Source: Cynocephalus volans
Lineage: Eukaryota; Chordata; Mammalia; Dermoptera; Cynocephalidae
Direction of reading: 5' to 3'
NCBI RefSeq assembly: GCF_027409185.1
Contig: NC_084469.1
Coordinates: forward strand, 103,727,835 to 103,791,834
DNA length: 64,000 nucleotides
Part shown: positions 46,520 through 56,710 of the stretch, piece after piece
How the letters are laid out: every line of letters begins with the position of its first letter
How positions within the stretch are numbered: the stretch's first letter is position 1
Made by a program: the position numbers and the translations under genes
The notes under the pieces: model-generated
Told to the model about the DNA's origin: nothing
The model's database searches: none
What the model saw: only the letters and a program-made list of their open reading frames with translations

Positions 46520-47560
46520 CAGTGGCATTCGGGTAATAAAGTGTGAGGCTTTTAAATGCATTTTTGCAGTGTTTCAAAACTCTAGCAAAGGTGTGTAGGT
46601 GTGCATATGGCTGAGTGTGGGCCAGGGATGGTCCCAATGTGTGCCAGTGTGAGTCAGGCCCGTCTGGGCATTGGTGTGTGTGACAGAGTGTCAGAGTGAG
46701 TGCGTATGAATTCTTGTGTGCCCACATGTCAGTAGCTGCATGTGCACCTGTAATTGTACCAGCTTCTAGATATCTGTGACCCAGGGGAGAGTGGAATTGG
46801 TCCCACAACTGAGAGGAGCTGGCAATATGTGTGTCAACATTTCCATGATTGTTCCCATGCCTTAATGTGTGTGTGATTGCATGTCTGAACACCAGTGGGT
46901 CAACTGTGTTTGTGACATCTGTGTGACACTAACTCGAGACACATATGCCTGTGTGGGACACCCCATATCTCTTTGTGTGATTGTGGGTCTGACTTCCAAA
47001 GTGTGTCTGTGACTGTATGAGTCTCTGTGTCTGTGTGTTTGCCACTATGTTTATGACAACACCCTGTATGTCTCTGCATGTGACTCTGTGTCCCAGAAAT
47101 GATACCAACGGGTCTGACTTTGACAAACCTGGGACATTCTCTCATGTTGTGGAACTCCACGTGCATGATCATGTCCAACCACTGGTGTGTGTTGTAACAC
47201 CCTGTGTGTCTCTGAGCTGCATGGGTGTGACCGTCCCCCACCATTGATGTGTCAGTGATAGAACGTGACACTGTGTGTATAGGTGATTGTGCCTCATTAT
47301 TGGTGATTCTGTGACTGTCCAGCAACCCTTTCGTTGGTCTGTCTCTTTGTCGTGGCAATGGTGTGCATCTGTGCCTCTCTCTTTGTATGACTGTATACAT
47401 GACCATAGTGGGCACTGTGACTGTGTTTGTAGCGCCCCGTGTGTATCTCTGTGTGTGGTTGTGTGTCCAATCCTCAGGGTCTACCCAGAGCTGACTGTAC
47501 CACCAAGTGTGTGTGAGAGACATATTATCTGGGTCCCCAGATATCACCTCTCCTCTCCTG
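46450..47560 (+). repeat. TG-rich degenerate repeat domain
   Basis: About 1.1 kb dominated by TGTGTG, with a pure (TG)n at about 46488-46518. A longer phrase like AACACCCTGTGTGTCTCTG recurs near 46958, 47059, 47193 and 47430. A 310-codon minus-strand frame across it is a composition effect. Confidence 0.7.
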
Positions 47561-48599
47561 TGTGCAGCAGGCCTGTGGTCTCCTGACAATCTCCTTGTCT
47601 CAGAGCATGGGGACATGGTGATGGCACAACTGGCATCCTCTCTCTGGTCACAGGAAGGCAGAGAAGATGCTTGGGGACATGGATGCGGCCACAGCACAAT
47701 GACCACCCCTGTGGTGCCCCTCCTGTGATTCTGCCTCCTGAATTCACCTTGTATCAAATGAGCTCCTGGGTGCCCCACCTGCGCGTGCTCCACAGCCTCG
47801 CATCCACCTACGAGCACGTTGGACCCAGGCAAACTCCTTGAGTGAAACTCCAGGTAGCTCCAGGGTGAGGCTGATGGTGCGGGGCCACATGGAAGAGGGA
47901 GCGGGGCCTAACTTGCCCGTCCCCCCTGCCCAGGTTTTCGTCCATCCTCTCCTCCCTAGCCATCAGCGCTCACTGCTGATACAACCTGCTCTCTGCGGGG
48001 ACAGTCACCACCCACCTCTCTCTGTAAGAGTCCGCTGGGCCTGGGTCGGCATACTCCACTTTGCTCCTGCCCCTGCTCTGCTCCTGTGGTGGTGGGGAGC
48101 CAGCAGCATGAGAGGAGGGTGGACACTGCTGAGGGTGTCCAGGTGAGAAAGGGACCTCTCTAGGAAGTTTCTCAGAGTGAGATTAGCCCAGCTCAGGAGC
48201 CTCAAGGGCTGGTCCACTGTCTCTCTCTACCCCAGCCAAGGCAGAGGTAGGCTTAGGGCCATGATCTGTCCATGCCAGGCTTCCCACTGCCTTGGTGAGA
48301 GCTATCCACAGTGAGGATCAATGGGCCCCTCGCTTCTCTGACCCCATGGACTATGGATCATGCCTCTGGTTACCTACTGTATGGTAGGTGGGATCAAGGG
48401 AGGTAGCTGGAGACATGAGTTCAACCCCCTGCCCACTTCTGAGCCCTGTCTCCCTCCAGATCTGGTGCTGATTCTCCAAAACTGAGGGAACCTGTGTTAC
48501 AATGCGCTTTTTCTCTTTGGCTTCCACCACTTTGTGTAAAGACCTCTGGAGACAGTACCACTCCCTGCCACCCTGCCTGCAGTGCTAGTTTTTGTGCCC

Positions 48600-48810
48600 T
48601 CCAGATCTTGGTTGGAATCCCAGTCCTGTCCCTTACTGTGTGTCCTTGGGCATGTGACTTTCTCTTGTTGGGCCTCAGTCTTTGCCTCTGTAAAATAGGG
48701 ATAATAAAAGCATCTCATAAAGCTGTTGTAAAGAGGAAACAAGATAATGCAAATAAAAGGCTTAGCATAGTTCCTGCTATGCAGTCAGTGCTCAATAAAT
48801 AGGGTATTAT
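48600..48810 (+). mobile_element. MIR SINE
   Basis: GTCCTTGGGCATGTGACTTT, TGCCTCTGTAAAATAGGGAT and GCAGTCAGTGCTCAATAAAT, nearly full 3' part. Confidence 0.65.
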
Positions 48811-48972
48811 TTTTTTATTATTATGCTATTATATTCTCTTCATAGCACTTACCACTTCCTATAAGCTCTATGATATACAAGGAATTTTTTGTGTCTTATT
48901 GTGTGCAATGTCCCCAGCATTTGGGACAGGGCCTGGCAGTGCTCAATAAATAATAGTTGCCAAAAAATGAGT

Positions 48973-49077
48973 AGGGGCTGACCAGTTAGCCCAGTTGGTT
49001 AGAGTGTGGTGCTGATAAAACCAAGGTCCAGGGTTCAATCCCTATATTGGCCAGCTGCAAAAAAAAAAAAAAAAAAA
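48973..49077 (+). mobile_element. CYN SINE monomer
   Basis: GGGGCTGACCAGTTAGCCCA to an A-run, followed directly by a TG microsatellite. Confidence 0.85.
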
Positions 49078-49160
49078 TGTGTATGTATGTGTGTGTGTGT
49101 GTGTGTGTGTGTATACACATATATATGTGTATGTATATATATATAACTAAATGAATGAAT
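49078..49160 (+). repeat. TG/TA microsatellite with ATGA run
   Basis: (TG)n followed by TATACACATATATATGTGTA and then short AATG repeats, starting directly at a CYN A-tail. Confidence 0.8.
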
Positions 49161-49185
49161 GAATGTTCTTGAAGCTCACCCCAAC

Positions 49186-50250
49186 TTTTTTTTTTTTTTT
49201 TGACAGCAGCACGTGTCTTTATTTAATGGCAGGGACAAACATGGATAAAGCATTCAGTTGATGTATTCACATTAATACCATTTCTTAAGGTCTTCAAAAC
49301 CTGGAAAAGAAAGAATGGGACAAAAATCACTGAGTCCTCTGTAAGTACTTCTTTATTAAAAAAAATTAACTGTTTTCACATAGACCACAAAAGAAAATTA
49401 ACTTATCTTGCAATTCTAGAACAGACCATTAAACTTCATGATAAGGGATTCTTAAGTTTTCAAAGTGTGGGGGGATAAAAAGAGAGTCATATAGGACAGT
49501 GTTTCTCAAATTTGGCTTCCTTCACAGACATACTTTTGGGTGAGGGGGCCGCAAGTTTTCTATGATAATGTTTTACATTGTTTTAATTTTGCTGGTAATA
49601 TAAATCAAATTAATATACACTTGTTCAGGATTACCTGGATGGCAATCTTAAATAAAAGTGTTGCTACATGATCATGGCATCTGCACTTGTGCCTCTGATG
49701 CATCTGGCACCAAATAAAGACCAATTGTTCGCCCAACTTTTTTAAAGCCTAGCAACTGTCCCTTCTTGCTGGGATTCTGTCTGCTTCTTTTTCTGTCTGT
49801 TAGTTCATCTGGGGCTTTAAAATAAGCCCCATGTGACTGCCTTCTGCTCAGCTGACTAATCACCCAGTCACTGCCTTCCCCCATCTTCCCCCCAACCCAG
49901 AGCTGGCTGCATCACATTGCCAGCTTCTGTGCCAACTTCTATCTGTACGTAGCCATTTGTCAATTTTGGATACTTGGATCTGGGGACATATGGAGGTCTT
50001 CCTGCTCCTCTCCTGCATTCCCCTGTCCCTCCTTCACCTCTGACTCCTACTGTCCTGTCCACAGGTAGTTCCTGGCTACAGCAGACTGCCCCTGAAACTC
50101 ACTGGTGGCCCTGCTGAGTGGTGTGGTCGTGCTGTGGTCATGGCTGTAGTCTGTGTAGCTGGCATCACTGTGATGCCTTTCTAAAACTGAGGGAACACTG
50201 AATTTGGCTACATCGATCCTGGACATTCTCAACATTCTGTGAGTGTTTCA
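49186..50250 (-). pseudogene. Possible processed pseudogene, parent not recognised
   Basis: Read on the minus strand the stretch ends in an A-run at about 49203-49186, preceded about 15 nt earlier by an AATAAA-type signal near 49215. Upstream are broken open frames, including one starting MLRMSRIDVAKFSVPSVLER near 50235 and a later one reading GAYFKAPDELTDRKRSRQN near 49800. This layout fits an inserted spliced mRNA. I do not recognise the parent and found no convincing target-site duplication. Confidence 0.4.
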
Positions 50251-50469
50251 CATTAAGCCGTCCAAGGCCTGAGGCTCATTAGCCACCATGGGTTCCCATG
50301 ACAGCACAGGGCAAGGGAGCCCTCAGGCCCCAGAGCAGAGTGTGGGAAGAGACCGAAGAGATGTGGAAGAGTTCCCTCCAACCCTGATGCAGACCTGGAC
50401 CCAGGGCCAAAGGGTGGAGGTGCGTAGGAGCCTGAAGCTTTGCCCGCCCTACCATGAGAAGGTTCAGAT

Positions 50470-51070
50470 TCCCTCAGCAAGCATTTAATGAGTGCCTCCT
50501 TTGTGGCAGGCACTGTTCTAAGCATCGGAGAACATCAGTGACCAAAAACGATTCCTGACCTTGGGAAGCTAACATTCTAGTGGAGAAGACAGGCAAAAGA
50601 CTCGTGTTCCATGGAAATATTTTACAGCTTGAGCTTCTTGGTGACTACAAGGATGTAAAAATATGTATTTTTACATGTGTGAAAAATCATGAGCTCCCAT
50701 TAAGATTTGTGCATTTTATTGTGAGTTATACATTAATTAAAAAGCAAAAAAAAAAAAAAAAGGTAAATGATTGATGAAACTAATCTGTAGACTTTTCCAC
50801 ATGCATGACAGTCTTTAAAAGTCTACTTTAAAAACAAGCGATTTAGAGAAGAGTGAAGTAGAGAAAGGGAAGAGGTAGGAGAGGTGTTTACAGTTTGAAA
50901 TCAGCTGGATCAGGGAAGGCCTTGCTGGGGTGTCCTTTGAGTACAGACCTGGAAAAGACGAGTGAGCCGTCTGGATATTTGGGGAACACTTTGGGCACAG
51001 GGAACAACTACAAAGACTGTGTCTGAAGTGGAGTAATTGAGGGGGGAATGTGATGAGACTAAAGGTGAAA
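50470..51070 (-). mobile_element. L2 LINE 3' fragment
   Basis: AGCATTTAATGAGTGCCTCC, AAGCTAACATTCTAGTGGAG and GGGAAGGCCTTGCTGGGGTG are L2 3' phrases in reverse. Confidence 0.6.
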
Positions 51071-51606
51071 TTGGGGGGGGTCCTGCCCATCCCACCCCAC
51101 CAAGAGCCCCAGTTTTAGGCTGTTAATAACAGCACATAAATCAGGGTCATGGCAGTAGCACTGGCCTCAGGCAAGGAGGGTTATCTGCCCTCCTGAGCCC
51201 ATTTCTGCAGTCCCTCAGCCCCTGCGGTGCAGTGGACCGGCATGGGGGCTATAGCAAAAGCAGCTACCCTTAGGATGCTTCAATGACTCTGCGCAGCCGC
51301 AGCACATCCGCCTCATCAGGACTCCTGTGATTGGCCAATCTGAGAGGAGCTGTAGCCAATCAGCTGCCGGTCCAGAAGGGCTCGCGTATCCCTTCCTGGC
51401 AAGTTGACAGCCACGTGGGCAGCAGGTGGGCGCACCCAGCTGTAGACATGTGCAGTTCGCTCTGTTCAGTGGGGGAGTGGGTGAGGACAAGCGTTGAGGG
51501 TGGTGGGGGTCACTGACCTGGCCCTGGTCTTCAGAACTTCCAATGTCACCCTCTTGAGGTAGATGTGGCTTTTATTTTCTTATTTATCCGTCCAGAAGCA
51601 GTCAAT

Positions 51607-51706
51607 TTATTTCTTTATTTATGACTGCTGGCTGGTACAGGGATTCAAACCCTTGACCTTGGTGTTGTAACACAGTGCTCTAACCAACTGTGCTACCCGG
51701 CTAGGC
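51607..51706 (-). mobile_element. CYN SINE monomer
   Basis: TTTCTTTATTTATGACTGCT tail and body to CTACCCGGCTAGGC. AGCAGTCAATTTA and AGTAGTCGATTTA flank it. Confidence 0.8.
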
Positions 51707-51744
51707 TTCAAAAGTAGTCGATTTAAACACGGGTATTTACATAC

Positions 51745-52520
51745 TTTATGTATTTATTAACACAGAGCACAATATTATATATGAGGCCCTGATGCAGACT
51801 CTTTAATATGCAGTCTTGAAAAGAAACCTATGAAATACAGCATCTTCACAGTGGAGGATCTTGGCAGTCACTACCTTTACCAAGGGACCAAGGTTAACAT
51901 CACCAGCGATTAGTCATAATGACATCATGAAGCCTCTGGTATGATACACTGAAAAGGGTACATCATCACCTCTCTGGTATCCTTCCCAGTAATGCAAAAA
52001 TCTCGACTGAATCAAGACAAGTCATACTGAGAGACAGTCTATAAAATAACTGACCAGTAACTCTTCTGAAGTGTCAAGGTCATGAGAGACTGAGGGATTG
52101 TCCTAGGCTAGAGAAGTCTAAGAACACATGACAATTAAATGCAATGAGGGCTCTTTGATTGGACCTGGAACAGAAAAAGGGCATAAGTGGAAAACTGAAG
52201 AAATCTGAATCAAGCCTGTAGCTTATTAGTAATAATGTAGTAAGGTTAATTTCTTAGTTTTGATAAATGTACTAGGTTTTGTAAGATGTTGATATTAAGG
52301 GCAGCAGGGGACTGGCCAGTGAGCTCAGTTAGAGTGTGGTGCTGATAACACCGAGGTCCAGTGTTCCATCCCTGTACTGGCCAGCAGCCAAAGAAACAAA
52401 ATAAAGCAAAACAGGCAGCTGGGTGAATATTATTCACCATAAAGTATTCTCTATACTACTTTTGAAACTTTTCTGTAAGTCTAAAATGATCTCAAAATGT
52501 TAAAAACAAACATACCTAGG
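51745..52520 (+). mobile_element. Probable LINE-1 3' end, old
   Basis: TTTCTTAGTTTTGATAAATG, then GAAACTTTTCTGTAAGTCTA and ATGATCTCAAAATGTTAAAA, resemble an old L1 3' UTR. A CYN SINE interrupts it at 52306-52412. Family call is from memory. Confidence 0.45.
52306..52412 (+). mobile_element. CYN SINE monomer inside L1-like sequence
   Basis: GGACTGGCCAGTGAGCTCAG to a CAAAATAAAGCAAAAC tail; short GGCAGC-type repeats flank it. Confidence 0.8.
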
Positions 52521-52680
52521 AAGCAGGCACTACTAATTTGCCCATTTTTCCAGAGGAGGAAATTGAAGCACAGAGAGGTTAAGACATGTATCCAAGATCA
52601 CACAGCCAGGAAGCACCAGGGCATGTCTCAAACTCAGAAAACATGGATCTGGAGCCCCTGCTCCTGACCACAGCACAGCA
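52510..52680 (-). mobile_element. MIR SINE
   Basis: GAGGAGGAAATTGAAGCACA and AGATCACACAGCCAGGAAGC, MIR in reverse. Confidence 0.6.
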
Positions 52681-52689
52681 CTGCCTTCA

Positions 52690-53230
52690 TTTAGTTGAAA
52701 CAAAGTACTGCATATTCTGGATTCATCTTTGTCTATCTCTCTTGTCCCCTGTTGATAGACTTATAGGGTGAATTGTTATCACAAGGCCACTGCAATAAAT
52801 GTTCTTGCAGATGTTATTCCTCACACCTACACTTGTACTTCTTAGGAATAGTCTGAAAAAGAAGATATGCTGATTCAGAAGGGAAGGACATTTGTCATTT
52901 TGAAAACTATCAACAAATTGTCTACACCTATCAGCAATGTTTCCACAGCTTCCCCGCACTGTGTGTTGTCAAGCATTCTGATTTTGGGTTTTGTTTGTTT
53001 GTTTGTTTGTTTGTTTTAAAGATGACCGGTAAGGGGATCTTAATCCTTGACTTGGTGTTGTCAGCATCACGGTCTCCCAAGTGAGCCAATCAGCCATCTC
53101 TGTATAGGGATCCGAACCCACGGCCCTGGTGTTATTAGCACCACACTCTCCCAAGTGAGCCTTGGGCCAGCCCTAAGCATTCTGATTTTGGCCAATCTGA
53201 TAGTCACCTGTCCACTTTTTTTAAAAAAAG
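52690..53230 (-). mobile_element. LINE-1 fragment (old), split by a CYN dimer
   Basis: CCTATCAGCAATGTTTCCAC and GCCAATCTGATAGTCACCTG are antisense L1M-like phrases on either side of the CYN dimer at 52988-53173. Confidence 0.5.
52988..53173 (-). mobile_element. CYN SINE dimer
   Basis: TTTGTTTGTTTG tail, AAAGATGACCGGTAAGGGGA, second monomer to CCTTGGGCCAGCCC. AGCATTCTGATTTTGG flanks both sides exactly. Confidence 0.9.
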
Positions 53231-53539
53231 CTCTCTTGTTCAACCAGATGTTTTTTCTGCGAAGCATCGCCATCTCCTTGCAAAGCTCAAGGCTGGAAAA
53301 GGGAGTCAACAGCTATAGAATGGCCTGAAATAATCCCAGCCACAGCCTCCGATCTGCTCCCCTGGCCCAATTGCTCTTCTGGGAAGGGGAGAAATAGAAA
53401 CGTAAAGGGGACCCCCACCTCAACTGGCCTCAGTCCAGAAGGTGCTGGGAAATTATGCCTTTCCTTTGTGTGTGGTTAAGCATCAACATTTCAGACAAAC
53501 GTAGGTTTGTCCCAGCTCATCCACTTCAATCGCATTTAT

Positions 53540-53870
53540 TTAATGAGCGGTTTTTGAGTGCCTGCTGTATGCAGGCACTGTTCCGGGCACTGGGGGTATA
53601 ACTGAACAAAACAGGCAAATCCCTGCCCCCATGGAGTTTCTGTTCTCATGGGATGAAATAGATAAAAAGCAGGGATGGCCGGTTAGCTCAGTTGATTAGA
53701 GGGCAGTGTTATAACACCAAGGTTAAGGGTTAGGATCCCCTTAAAGGCCAGCAGTCAAAAAAAAAAAAAAAAAAAAAAAAAGATAAAACACAAATACCTA
53801 TGTAAGATGTCTGGAGATAAGAAAAAGAAAGCAGGGAAAGAAGAGAGTGGTGGGGGCTATTTTAAAAATC
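53540..53870 (-). mobile_element. L2 LINE 3' fragment split by a CYN SINE
   Basis: GAGTGCCTGCTGTATGCAGG, CCTGCCCCCATGGAGTTTCT and a continuation after the SINE at 53675-53783. Confidence 0.55.
53675..53783 (+). mobile_element. CYN SINE monomer
   Basis: GATGGCCGGTTAGCTCAGTT to an A-run of more than 20. AGATAAAA-type sequence flanks it, inside an L2. Confidence 0.85.
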
Positions 53871-54189
53871 ACTTTTTTTAAATTAAATTTTTTTCTTCTG
53901 CCCTCCAATGGATCTTCATTAAAAAATTAAAATTTTTATGGAGGTAAAAATACCCACTGTCAGAGGCAAACACTTAAGTGAACAGTTCTCTTCTGCCCAC
54001 CCTCTCGCAGACTGTCCTGGATCCTTCGGGAAACTGTGTTCCTTACAAGACCCCACACTTCTCATTTACATGGGAAACTGAGGCACAGAAGGGCTAGAGC
54101 CTGGGAAACACCAGAGAGGAGCTGAGTAGGGGACTGCAAACGGGCAGTGAGTGATGGGCGGGCAGCCAGTGATGGGGGAGTCCCCTGGG

Positions 54190-54465
54190 GTTAGGGCACA
54201 GAGACAGAGACACAGATGGGAGACACAGAGAGACAATACAGCGACACTGACATCAAGAGGGAGAAACCGAATGACTCAGAGACCTGGAATAGAAACAGAG
54301 ATACGGAGATGGAGAGATCATGGAAAGAGCAAGGAGACTTGAGGACAGAGAGAGAAACAAAGACAGTGAGAAAGGCAGATTCATAGAGCCACAGAGGCGT
54401 TAAAAGGCTCAGCGATGCAGACAGACAAACAGCGACTCAGAGAGAGATGCAGACCCGGGATCGGA
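54190..54465 (+). repeat. GACAGAGA-rich purine tract
   Basis: Repeated GAGACAGAGACACAGA-like words up to the edge of the CpG island at 54470. Similar tracts lie at 12620-12710 and 57900-58290. Confidence 0.6.
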
Positions 54466-54469
54466 GCAA

Positions 54470-54760
54470 CAGGACATACCCAGAAAGAGCCACCTCCGTG
54501 GGGGACCCCGGGCTGCCCCTACGGGGAGCGAGCCAGGAGCCCCCACCCCCCACCCCCGTCGTGCCTGGGCCGTGACTTCAGAGCCCGCGCGGATTCTATA
54601 AATGGCCAAGCTGCCGCCGGCCTGGGGGCGGGGCCGAGTGAGTCAGCGCGTGACGTCACCGCCGCCCCGACCCCGACAGACCCCGCCCCCGCCCCACGCG
54701 AGCCGCCAGGGGGCGCGGGTCCTCACATGCGCAGTAGCGACCCGTGGCCTGCCCTGGCTG
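54470..54760 (+). promoter_or_regulatory. Orphan promoter-like CpG island 2 kb upstream of CNN1
   Basis: TATAAA lies at 54597-54602 within CTATAAATGG, a one-mismatch CArG box. AP-1 type TGAGTCA is at 54639-54645, a full CRE TGACGTCA at 54651-54658, Sp1-type GGGGCGGGG near 54625, and CTCF-like CCGCCAGGGGGCGC at 54703-54716. No open frame or known exon is attached. Confidence 0.6.
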
Positions 54761-54774
54761 CTCAGTATCGGCAG

Positions 54775-54942
54775 GATCCAGGAGGCAGAGTGTTCGAATC
54801 CCGGCTCTGCCACCATCCAGCTGTGTGACCCAGACAGTCGGCTTCACCTCTCTGTGCCACATATAGACCCCACCTCATAGGGCTCTTGTAAGGAAACTCA
54901 CAGGTCCAAAGTAAGTTAACACATCCAAAGCACTTAGTACAG
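54775..54942 (+). mobile_element. MIR SINE
   Basis: GAATCCCGGCTCTGCCACCA and CTCATAGGGCTCTTGTAAGG; a CYN dimer was inserted into its 3' end. Confidence 0.65.
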
Positions 54943-55121
54943 GGGCCCGCCTGTGGCTCACTCGGTAGAGTGCGGTGCTGATAACACCAAGGCCACGGGT
55001 TCGGATCCCTATATAGGGATGGCCGGTTTGCTCACTGGCTGAGCGTGGTGCTGACAACACCAAGTCAAGGGTTAAGATCCCCCTTCCGGTCATCTTTTTA
55101 AAAACAAACAAACAAACAAAA
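54943..55121 (+). mobile_element. CYN SINE dimer
   Basis: GGCCCGCCTGTGGCTCACTC, TATATAGGGATGG linker, second monomer and CAAACAAACAAA tail. AAAGCACTTAGTACA flanks both sides exactly, inside a MIR. Confidence 0.9.
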
Positions 55122-55279
55122 AAGCACTTAGTACATGGCAGGTAATAATTGATAGCTCATTTTAAGTCTATCTTCAATATATCATGACATGCCAGCATAT
55201 CACCTTAGCCTAGTGGTTCCCAACTCAGGTGATCTGCCTCCCCACACCGCCCCCACCCCATGTCTGTAGACATTTTTGG

Positions 55280-55350
55280 GAGAGGATCGGAACCTTTGAC
55301 CACTTTGGTGTTATAATACCACACTCTAACCAACCAATTGAGCTAACTTC
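55280..55350 (-). mobile_element. CYN SINE fragment, diverged
   Basis: GGATCGGAACCTTTGACCAC to CCAATTGAGCTAACTT, a monomer lacking both ends. Confidence 0.65.
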
Positions 55351-55493
55351 TGTTTATCAAGACTAAGGGTATGGTACTGGCATCTAGCAGGTAGAGGCCA
55401 GGGATGCTGTTTAAAGTCTTACAATGCCCAAGACAGCTCCCCACCACGAATTATCCAGCCTCAACTGTCAACAGTGCTGAGGTTGAGAAACCC

Positions 55494-55740
55494 TGTGCTG
55501 GCCTCACAGCATTAGGGACAGAGTCCTGGGTTCAAATTCTACTCTGCCACTGGCCAGCTGGGTGACAATGGGAAAGTGATTCCATGCCCCTAGGCCTTGG
55601 TTTCCCATCTGTAAAGCATATGTAATAACAGCATCCACCTCTGAGCGTGTTGTGAGGATAAAGTGGATACATGTGCGGTGCTTTGAATGAGGCCTGACAT
55701 AAGGGCTGCTGTCATATTGGCATATCACAACTGTGCCCTT
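55494..55740 (+). mobile_element. MIR SINE
   Basis: GTTCAAATTCTACTCTGCCA, GGTTTCCCATCTGTAAAGCA and TTGTGAGGATAAAGTGGATA. Confidence 0.65.
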
Positions 55741-56104
55741 AGCATGTGGCCATCAAGTTGCATGTCCTTAACATACCATTAGTGTGTGGCAGGTCACTGA
55801 CATGTCACCCAAGTGTCACTCACATGGCCTTGACATATGTGGCATGATTTGGACATGGCACCCACCCCTGTGGTCCAGGAGCCAGGTGGAGCTGCTTTCA
55901 GGTGTCCCAGGCAGGCAGGACAGGGACATAGGGGGGTGTTCATGGCCTGGGACCTGCTATACAGTCACCCTGTGGCTCAGGTGACCTACAGGTGGATGAG
56001 GAGGATGAGATCCAGTATCTCTCCTCCCCCACATCCTTATAAGGGGTTGAAGGCGACAGAACTCAGGTGCTGGACACTCAGCAGAAATAATGCTATTGCC
56101 AGCC

Positions 56105-56290
56105 TCCCTCCCCAGTGCCTGGCACCACACTGGGCACACTGGAGGTATTATTTCTTCCAACGTTCACAACATCTCCAAGAGGCAGGCACTATCATAAGCC
56201 CATTTTACAGATGTGGCAATAGAGACACAAAGAAGAGAGGGACTTGCCTAAAGCTATAGCCTGTTGGTGTCTGGAGTTAATTCCAGGATG
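56105..56290 (-). mobile_element. MIR SINE
   Basis: CCATTTTACAGATGTGGCAA and ACTTGCCTAAAGCTATAGCC, MIR in reverse, just upstream of CNN1. Confidence 0.55.
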
Positions 56291-56569
56291 ATGCTCACTA
56301 AATTACCACTGGTGACAGTCCTGCCTGAAGACTAGAGAGAACAAGAGAGATGACCTCACAGTCCCAGAGATCAGAGACCCAGCCAGAGTCTGGACAGTGG
56401 GGGATGGAGGGTGGAAGAAGGTTGGTCTCTATCCGACCGAGCACCCCCCCCACACCCGAATAAAGCAGGCTGCCCCCCTAGGTGGAAACAATGACACAAT
56501 CAGCTCCCAATACCAAGGCCCTGACATCACGAGGGGGGGTGACAAGGGGGGCGCCCCGCCCCTTGGCAG

Positions 56570-56710
56570 GCCCCTGTGGCCAATGGAGCGGCCTTGGAAG
56601 GGACCCGGGCCGCCTCCAGAGCTTCAAAAACGTGTGGGGAGGAAAGAGGGAGCGGACGGAGCCTCAGCTGCTGCTGCCCCGGTCCTCAGCGCCAGAGCCC
56701 ACCAGCCAGC
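56570..56710 (+). promoter_or_regulatory. CNN1: CNN1 proximal promoter and 5' UTR
   Basis: A CCAAT box lies at about 56579-56583. The leader shortly before the ATG resembles the human CNN1 5' UTR (GCTGCTGCTGCCCCGGTCC). No clear TATA box is seen; the start site near 56640 is inferred. Confidence 0.55.

Larger units (their letters stand above)
45900..54460. other. ECSIT-CNN1 intergenic region, no gene recognised
   Basis: Apart from the repeats, the pseudogene candidate at 49186-50250 and a CCAAT-rich spot at 51330-51360, I see no exon-like frames with splice sites. The stretch 47560-48600 holds ordinary unique-looking sequence in which I recognise nothing. Confidence 0.5.

Noticed and set aside
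46900-47832. Minus-strand open frame of 310 codons, His/Thr-rich
   Set aside because: It is the translation of the TG-rich degenerate repeat; repeated HTHT-type residues come from base composition.
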